Assembly: GCF_003330845.1 (NCBI RefSeq)
Contig: NZ_CP026121.1
Coordinates: 7,297,501 to 7,361,500, forward strand
Length of the DNA: 64,000 bases
From: Streptomyces sp. Go-475
GTDB taxonomy: Bacteria; Actinomycetota; Actinomycetes; Streptomycetales; Streptomycetaceae
Direction of reading: 5' to 3'
Shown here piece by piece: positions 58,866 through 64,000 of the stretch. The notes under the pieces were generated by a model. The model ran no database searches, was not told the origin of the DNA, and worked only from the letters and a program-made list of their open reading frames with translations. Position 1 is the first letter of the stretch. Every line of letters begins with the position of its first letter. The position numbers were made by a program, and so were the translations under genes.

Positions 58866-60485
58866 ATGGGTCACCTCGAAGCCGCACACCTGGAGTACCA
58901 CCTGCCCGACGGACGGGCCTTGCTGGGTGATGTGTCCTTCCGGGTGGGGGAGGGCGCCGTGGTCGCCCTCGTGGGGCCCAACGGCGCCGGCAAGACCACC
59001 CTGCTCCGCATGCTCGCCGGCGAGATCCGGCCGCACGGCGGATCCGTCACCGTCGGCGGCGGCCTGGGCGTGATGCGGCAGTTCATCGGATCCGTACGCG
59101 ACGAGACGACCGTACGGGACCTCCTCGTGTCCGTCGCGACGCCCCGCATCCGCGACGCGGCCCGTGCCGTGGACGCCGCCGAGCACGCCCTCATGACCGT
59201 CGACGACGAGGCCGCGCAACTGAAGTACGCCCAGGCGCTCGCCGACTGGGCCGAGGCCCGCGGCTACGAGGCCGAGACGCTGTGGGACATGTGCACCACG
59301 GCCGCGCTCGGCATCCCGTACGACAAGGCGCAGTGGCGCCAGGTCCGCACCCTCTCCGGCGGTGAGCAGAAACGCCTCGTCCTGGAGGCGCTCCTGCGCG
59401 GCACCGACGAGGTCCTCCTCCTCGACGAGCCCGACAACTACCTCGACGTCCCCGGCAAGCGCTGGCTGGAGGAACGCCTCGCCGAGACCCGCAAGACCGT
59501 CCTCTTCGTCTCCCACGACCGCGAACTCCTCGCCCGCGCCGCCCAGCGGATCGTCTCCCTGGAGCCCGGCCCCGCCGGCGCCGACGCCTGGGTGCACGGC
59601 GGCGGCTTCGCCACCTACCACGAGGCCCGCCGCGAACGCTTCGCCCGTTTCGAGGAGTTGCGCAGGCGCTGGGACGAGAAGCACGCCCAGCTGAAGAAGC
59701 TGGTGCTGAGCCTGCGTCAGGCGGCCACCGTCAGCCACGAGCTGGCCTCCCGCTACCAGGCCGCCCAGACCCGCCTGCGCAAGTTCGAGGAGGCCGGGCC
59801 GCCCCCGGAGCCGCCGCGCGAGCAGGACATCAGGATGCGGCTCAAGGGCGGCCGCACGGGCGTACGGGCCGTCACCTGCGAGGGACTTGAGCTGACGGGC
59901 CTGATGAAGCCCTTCGACCTGGAGGTCTTCTACGGCGAACGCGTCGCCGTGCTCGGCTCCAACGGCTCCGGCAAGTCGCACTTCCTGCGGCTGCTCGCCG
60001 GGGACGACGTGGCGCACACGGGGGAGTGGAAGCTCGGCGCCCGGGTGGTGCCCGGCCACTTCGCCCAGACGCACGCCCATCCGGAGCTGGAGGGCCGCAC
60101 GCTCCTGGACATCCTCTGGACCGAGCACTCCCAGGACCGCGGCGCCGCCATGTCCCGGCTGCGCCGCTACGAGCTGACCAACCAGGCCGAGCAGACGTTC
60201 GAGCGACTGTCCGGCGGTCAGCAGGCCCGGTTCCAGATCCTCCTGCTGGAGCTCCAGGGCGTCACGGCCCTGCTGCTCGACGAACCGACCGACAACCTGG
60301 ACCTGGAGTCCGCCGAGGCCCTCCAGGAGGGCCTGGAGGCCTTCGACGGCACGGTCCTCGCGGTCACCCACGACCGCTGGTTCGCCCGCTCCTTCGACCG
60401 CTACCTGGTCTTCGGCAGCGACGGCCGGGTCCGGGAGACCCCGGACCCGGTCTGGGACGAACGCCGGGTGGAACGGGCGCGCTAG
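58866..60485 (+). CDS. ABC-F family ATPase (ribosome-associated)
   Basis: This 539-residue protein has two ABC ATPase domains and no membrane domain. Walker A sites are VALVGPNGAGKTTLLRML and VAVLGSNGSGKSHFLRLL, signature motifs VRTLSGGEQKRLVLEALL and RLSGGQQARFQILLLE, Walker B LLLDEPDNYLDVP and LLLDEPTDNLDLE. The linker between domains (about 245-320; EELRRRWDEKHAQLKKLVLS) is the P-site tRNA-interaction region. Such proteins act on the ribosome and some give antibiotic resistance; which type this is cannot be said. It converges on the baeRF-like gene. Confidence 0.93.
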   Translation: MGHLEAAHLEYHLPDGRALLGDVSFRVGEGAVVALVGPNGAGKTTLLRMLAGEIRPHGGSVTVGGGLGVMRQFIGSVRDETTVRDLLVSVATPRIRDAARAVDAAEHALMTVDDEAAQLKYAQALADWAEARGYEAETLWDMCTTAALGIPYDKAQWRQVRTLSGGEQKRLVLEALLRGTDEVLLLDEPDNYLDVPGKRWLEERLAETRKTVLFVSHDRELLARAAQRIVSLEPGPAGADAWVHGGGFATYHEARRERFARFEELRRRWDEKHAQLKKLVLSLRQAATVSHELASRYQAAQTRLRKFEEAGPPPEPPREQDIRMRLKGGRTGVRAVTCEGLELTGLMKPFDLEVFYGERVAVLGSNGSGKSHFLRLLAGDDVAHTGEWKLGARVVPGHFAQTHAHPELEGRTLLDILWTEHSQDRGAAMSRLRRYELTNQAEQTFERLSGGQQARFQILLLELQGVTALLLDEPTDNLDLESAEALQEGLEAFDGTVLAVTHDRWFARSFDRYLVFGSDGRVRETPDPVWDERRVERAR

Positions 60486-60506
60486 GTCTCCAGGGGCAGC
60501 GCCCGC

Positions 60507-61607
60507 TCACTTCCAGCGCAGCAGCGCCCCGAGGCCGCCCACCGGCACCTCACGCTCGGACACCGACAGCGCGGGCGCGTCCGTCGCCACCGCCGACCGG
60601 ATCAGGGCGTCGTCCGCCCGGGCCGGCCAGGAGTGCTGCTCGCCGAGGACCTTCAGGTCCGTGCGGCGCACCGCCAGCTGGTCCGGGTCCTCGCCGATCC
60701 ACACCTCGCGGTGCGCGTCCGGCCCGTCCACCCTGATCAGCAGCTCGTCGATGCGGTGCTCCCGCGCCGCCTCGACCAGCGCGGGCACGCCCTCCACGGC
60801 CCCGGCCCGGCCCTCGTCGTCCGGGTTCCGGGCGGCGCGGAACCGCTCCAGCTCCGCCTCGGCCTGCCGCGCCATGTGCTCGGCGCGGGCCCGCTCGACG
60901 TCCTCGTCGAGGAGCCGGCTGCCCGTGCCGTGCGGCGCCTGGACGACCCGGTCGTGCAGCCGCTTGGGCAGCCGCTCGTACACGGACCGCCGCTCACGGT
61001 CGTCACCGACGAGAATCAGCAGGTCGGCCCCGGTCTCCTCCTGGCACACGGCGAGCGCGTCGGCGATCTCCGCGGCGTTGTGCTCCCAGGTGTTCTCCAC
61101 CCGCAGCTGGAAATGCCGCTCGGACCAGTCCACCGAACTCGTCCGGTGCACCGGCCACTGGCGCCCGGTGACGCTCCCGGCGTCCTCCCGGCCCAGCGCG
61201 CTGCGCAGCTCGAAGTCCGCGCCCTTGCGGTCGACGTACGCCACCACGCACACCGGGTTCTCGCCGGCCAGCTCCAGCAGCGGCGTCACCCGCGGCAGCG
61301 GGGCCCACTCGGCCCAGTCGCCGCCCTGCGGGGGACGGACCAGCGGCGGGTCCAGGACGACCTGGCCGGCCCGCGCGAACAGGGCCCGGCCGTGCGGTTC
61401 GGACGAGTGCCGCAGATCCTCGATCGCGTTCTGCACGGCCCGGCAGGTCGCCTCGTCCGCGCCCTGCGCGGCCAGCTCCCTGGCCATCGCCTGGGCCGTC
61501 AGCTGCCGCTCATGGGGGGTGTCCTCCGTGTGCCGGGAGGTGTCGACGTACACAGAGGCCCAGGGCCCCTGGTGTTCGTACAGTGGGTGCAGAAATGCGA
61601 GATCCAT
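60507..61607 (-). CDS. baeRF / Rv2629-like (Balon-type) aeRF1-family protein
   Basis: This 366-residue protein resembles the Rv2629-like bacterial aeRF1/Pelota-related family: WASVYVDTSRHTEDTPHERQ at the N-terminus, LLELAGENPVCVVAYVDRKG in the middle domain, and ADLLILVGDDRERRSVYERL in the C-terminal part. No GGQ hydrolysis motif is visible, so it should not release peptides like a true release factor. Family members called Balon have been linked to ribosome hibernation, and that role is inferred here. It stands alone and converges on the ABC-F gene. Confidence 0.8.
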   Translation of the reverse strand: MDLAFLHPLYEHQGPWASVYVDTSRHTEDTPHERQLTAQAMARELAAQGADEATCRAVQNAIEDLRHSSEPHGRALFARAGQVVLDPPLVRPPQGGDWAEWAPLPRVTPLLELAGENPVCVVAYVDRKGADFELRSALGREDAGSVTGRQWPVHRTSSVDWSERHFQLRVENTWEHNAAEIADALAVCQEETGADLLILVGDDRERRSVYERLPKRLHDRVVQAPHGTGSRLLDEDVERARAEHMARQAEAELERFRAARNPDDEGRAGAVEGVPALVEAAREHRIDELLIRVDGPDAHREVWIGEDPDQLAVRRTDLKVLGEQHSWPARADDALIRSAVATDAPALSVSEREVPVGGLGALLRWK

Positions 61608-61702
61608 GGCTCCCTCCCGGATGCCGCTCGGGGGTAGTGCTCAGTTGCTCCCGGGGCGGGTACCCGGACCACATGAACGAACACGACGAGCGGGGCGACA
61701 CC

Positions 61703-61960
61703 ATGACCGGAGTGGACCCTGACCGGCTGGACGACCAGCAGCTCATGAAGGAGCTGGAGACCATCCACCGCACGCGCCACGACACGCTGCTGTACGGCTC
61801 GAACGACGCGCTGCGGGCCCACAACGAGCGCATGGCGCAGTTGGAGGGCGAATTCCTGCGCCGCAACCCGCGCCGCCCGGTCGCCGCGGGCCGCACACGC
61901 GAAGGGGCCCGGGAGCGCGGGAGCGGGGAGTCGGCGACTCCCACGACCCCCGGCACCTGA
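61703..61960 (+). CDS. Small conserved actinobacterial protein (DUF6158-like)
   Basis: This 85-residue charged protein is mainly helical: VDPDRLDDQQLMKELETIHR, TRHDTLLYGSNDALRAHNER and MAQLEGEFLRRNPRRPVAAG, then a disordered Arg/Gly tail. I recall this family as a Streptomyces conserved protein of unknown function. The ATG at 61703 fits the family N-terminus; an ATG at 61673 adds ten residues (MNEHDERGDT). No catalytic motif is seen. Confidence 0.75.
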   Translation: MTGVDPDRLDDQQLMKELETIHRTRHDTLLYGSNDALRAHNERMAQLEGEFLRRNPRRPVAAGRTREGARERGSGESATPTTPGT

Positions 61961-62058
61961 GCCCCTCACAGGACAGACAGACCGGAAGCCGGGAGCAGAG
62001 GAACAGAGCCCGGCGCGTTTGGGGACCGGACCGGAGACATCCGGCCCGGCCCTGCCCC

Positions 62059-64000
62059 TCAGCGCCGTACCGGCGGACGCCCCCAGTGCCGGTGCGCCGC
62101 GATCGCGGCCACGAACGCGTCCAGGAACTCCTCGCTCGCCGGTCCCGGTGACGTGTCGGTCACGACCCCCTGGTCGGTGACGACCCGCTGGAACTCCGTC
62201 GACAGGCGGAGCCCCTCGGGCTCCAGCGCCGACAGCACTCCCACGCCCGAGCCGAGCGCGCCCACCGGCTTGCCGTGCCGGAAGGCGTCCCGCACGAACC
62301 GCACCGCGTCCGGGTCGGCCGCCGTCGGCGGGGTGCCGACCGGCCCGCCGGGCAGCAGCACGGCGTCGTACAGCACGGACGCCACCGTCGGCAGCGCCCG
62401 GTCGACCGCGTACGTCTCGCCGTCGGCGCCGGTGATCGTCCCGTCCGCCGGGGCCAGCGCCTCGACGACCGCCCCCTCGGCGGCCAGCCGCTCCCGCACG
62501 GAGGTGATCTGCTCGGCGTCCACCCCGTCGGTGACGAGGACCGCGATCTGCCGGGTCCGGATCGAACCGTCCCCGCGCAGCGACTCCAGGCTGAGGGCGG
62601 GGGAGACCTGCTTGCCGGGGGTCTCCGCCCCGGCCGGTACCGGTACGCCGACGCCCCGCGCCACCCGCGCGGCCAGGTCCCCGTCGACCTTGGCCAGGTG
62701 CTCGACCGTACGGGCCCGCACGGTCATCGCCCCGACCTTGCCGAGCTCGAACCGGAACGCCTCCACGATGTGCTGCTTCTCCCAGCCCGCCATGCTGTTC
62801 CAGAACATCGCGGTCTGGCTGTAGTGGTCCTGGAAGCTGGGGCTGCGCCGCCGGATCTTGTGGCCGTCGACGCGTTCGGCGTGGTGGGTGTAGGCGCCCG
62901 CACCGGCACCCGCGTGGGCCGGGCAGCCCCCGCCCAGCGAGTTCGGGAAGTAGTTCGTGCCGGAGTGGATCGCGCTCTGGTGGTAGCCGTCACGCTGGTT
63001 GTTGCGCACCGGCGCGACCGGCCGGTTCACCGGCAGCTGCGAGAAGTTGGGCCCGCCGAGCCGGATCAGCTGCGTGTCCAGGTAGGAGAAGTTCCGGGCC
63101 TGGAGCAGCGGGTCGTTGGTGAAGTCGATGCCGGGGACGACGTTCGCCGTGTGGAAGGCGACCTGCTCGGTCTCCGCGAAGAAGTTCTCCGGATTGCGGT
63201 CCAGCACCATCCGGCCGATCGGCCGCACCGGCACCTGCTCCTCCGGGATGATCTTCGTCGGGTCGAGCAGGTCGAAGTCGAAGGCGAACTCGTCCTCCTC
63301 CGGCACGAGTTGCACCCCCAGCTCCCACTCGGGGTACTCGCCCGCCTCGATCGCGTCCCACAGGTCACGCCGGTTGAAGTCCGGGTCGCGGCCCTGGCAC
63401 TCCTGCGCCTCGTCCCACACCAGCGAGTGCACACCGAGCCGCGGCTTCCAGTGGAACTTCACGAACGTGCCCTTGCCGTCCGCGTTGACGAACCGGAACG
63501 TGTGCACGCCGAAGCCCTGCATCATGCGGTAGCTGCGCGGGATCGCCCGGTCCGACATCAGCCACATGATCGCGTGCAGCGTCTCGGGCTGGAGCGACAC
63601 GAAGTCCCACAGGGTGTCGTGCGCGGACGCGCCGGTCGGGATGTCGTTGTGCGGCTCGGGCTTCACCGCGTGCACGAAGTCCGGGAACTTGACGCCGTCC
63701 TGGATGAAGAAGACCGGGAAGTTGTTCCCGACCAGGTCGTAATTGCCCTCAGAGGTATAGAACTTGGTCGCGAATCCGCGCACGTCGCGCACGGTGTCCG
63801 CCGAGCCCTTCGGGCCCTGCACGGTCGAGAACCGCACGAACACCGGCGTGCGCACCGACGGGTCCTGGAGGAACGCCGCGCGGGTGAACTCCGCGCAGGA
63901 CTCGTACGGTTCGAAATAGCCGTACGCGCCCGCACCCCGGGCGTGCACCACCCGCTCGGGAATCCGCTCGTGGTCGAAGCGGGTGAGCTTCTCCCGGAAG
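62059..64000 (-). CDS. katE: Large-subunit catalase (KatE/HPII type), partial at the N-terminus
   Basis: About 646 C-terminal residues of a heme catalase are visible; the N-terminus lies beyond base 64000. The catalytic His is in [19 protein letters not shown], the Asn region is [20 protein letters not shown], and the heme-iron Tyr is in [19 protein letters not shown]. The C-terminal GATase/DJ-1-like domain of large catalases follows ([53 protein letters not shown]), where Ser replaces the usual Cys. It protects against hydrogen peroxide, probably in stationary phase or sporulation. There is no sign of damage. Confidence 0.95.
   Translation of the reverse strand, partial: FREKLTRFDHERIPERVVHARGAGAYGYFEPYESCAEFTRAAFLQDPSVRTPVFVRFSTVQGPKGSADTVRDVRGFATKFYTSEGNYDLVGNNFPVFFIQDGVKFPDFVHAVKPEPHNDIPTGASAHDTLWDFVSLQPETLHAIMWLMSDRAIPRSYRMMQGFGVHTFRFVNADGKGTFVKFHWKPRLGVHSLVWDEAQECQGRDPDFNRRDLWDAIEAGEYPEWELGVQLVPEEDEFAFDFDLLDPTKIIPEEQVPVRPIGRMVLDRNPENFFAETEQVAFHTANVVPGIDFTNDPLLQARNFSYLDTQLIRLGGPNFSQLPVNRPVAPVRNNQRDGYHQSAIHSGTNYFPNSLGGGCPAHAGAGAGAYTHHAERVDGHKIRRRSPSFQDHYSQTAMFWNSMAGWEKQHIVEAFRFELGKVGAMTVRARTVEHLAKVDGDLAARVARGVGVPVPAGAETPGKQVSPALSLESLRGDGSIRTRQIAVLVTDGVDAEQITSVRERLAAEGAVVEALAPADGTITGADGETYAVDRALPTVASVLYDAVLLPGGPVGTPPTAADPDAVRFVRDAFRHGKPVGALGSGVGVLSALEPEGLRLSTEFQRVVTDQGVVTDTSPGPASEEFLDAFVAAIAAHRHWGRPPVRR

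Noticed and set aside
1..64000. tRNA, rRNA, insertion sequences and integrated plasmids
   Set aside because: I looked for CCA-ended cloverleaf signals, transposase motifs and long inverted repeats and saw none that I could support by eye.

Overview
The window is a 64 kb piece of a very GC-rich actinobacterial chromosome, almost certainly Streptomyces. The evidence is strong third-position G/C bias, GTG starts and GGAGG-type ribosome binding sites, a gas-vesicle cluster in the gvpO-A-F-G-Y-Z-J-L-S-K order I recall from Streptomyces, a ccr/ecm ethylmalonyl-CoA operon, F420-dependent and SpoIIE/HATPase proteins, and essentially no TTA leucine codons. From memory the order resembles the right part of the S. 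coelicolor core chromosome. I see no insertion sequence, prophage, CRISPR array, tRNA or rRNA. This is ordinary vertically inherited chromosome with a few unusual genes.

Layout. 1-2.2 kb: the C-terminal part of a GH2 beta-galactosidase carrying a LamG insertion and a one-base frameshift. 2.3-6.7 kb: an ArsR/MFS pair with an ArsR-type operator, diverging from an Ada-AlkA fusion plus Ogt alkylation-repair pair, then a sirtuin. 6.8-9.8 kb: NUDIX hydrolase, ADP-ribosylglycohydrolase and glycerate kinase. 9.9-11.4 kb: the psd-pssA phosphatidylethanolamine pathway. 11.5-20.8 kb (minus strand): the ethylmalonyl-CoA operon ccr-ecm-mcl-mch-mcd, a TetR regulator and a tandem-duplicated 3-hydroxyacyl-CoA dehydrogenase. 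Together these form an acetyl-CoA/butyryl-CoA assimilation island whose Ccr also makes ethylmalonyl-CoA, a polyketide extender. 21-32 kb: mixed housekeeping and accessory genes, including a TTA-containing HEAT protein, a RidA protein, a secreted tripeptidyl aminopeptidase, a radical SAM protein with SOS-like palindromes, an MFS exporter fused to Ig-like repeats, and a PAS-GAF-SpoIIE-HATPase regulator.

32.2-40.4 kb holds secreted and cytoplasmic hydrolases: a GDSL/CE2 esterase, a tight plus-strand run of M55 D-aminopeptidase, M20 peptidase, S9 oligopeptidase and S66 LD-carboxypeptidase (a likely cell-wall-peptide salvage unit), and a secreted CocE-like hydrolase. 40.4-45.1 kb: GNAT, VOC, holin-like, SDR, enolase-superfamily and F420 enzymes. 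45.3-50.1 kb: an overlapping operon of an NDH-2-like dehydrogenase with an 84-bp tandem-repeat tail, a transketolase and a LigD-type polymerase domain. 50.2-55.5 kb: the gas-vesicle operon, ending in a hairpin that overlaps the gvpK stop codon and is followed by a G11 tract. 55.5-64 kb: a 56-residue membrane protein, a methyltransferase, a PAP2-diacylglycerol-kinase fusion, a MOSC protein, an ABC-F ATPase, a baeRF/Balon-like protein, a small conserved protein and most of a large KatE catalase.

The best leads for follow-up are the ccr-operon promoter, with a palindrome filling its -35/-10 spacer and a similar half-site upstream of the 38.6 kb hydrolase; the repeat-tailed NDH-2; the oppositely charged GvpY/GvpZ tails; the peptidase cluster; the baeRF/Balon-like protein; and the beta-galactosidase frameshift.
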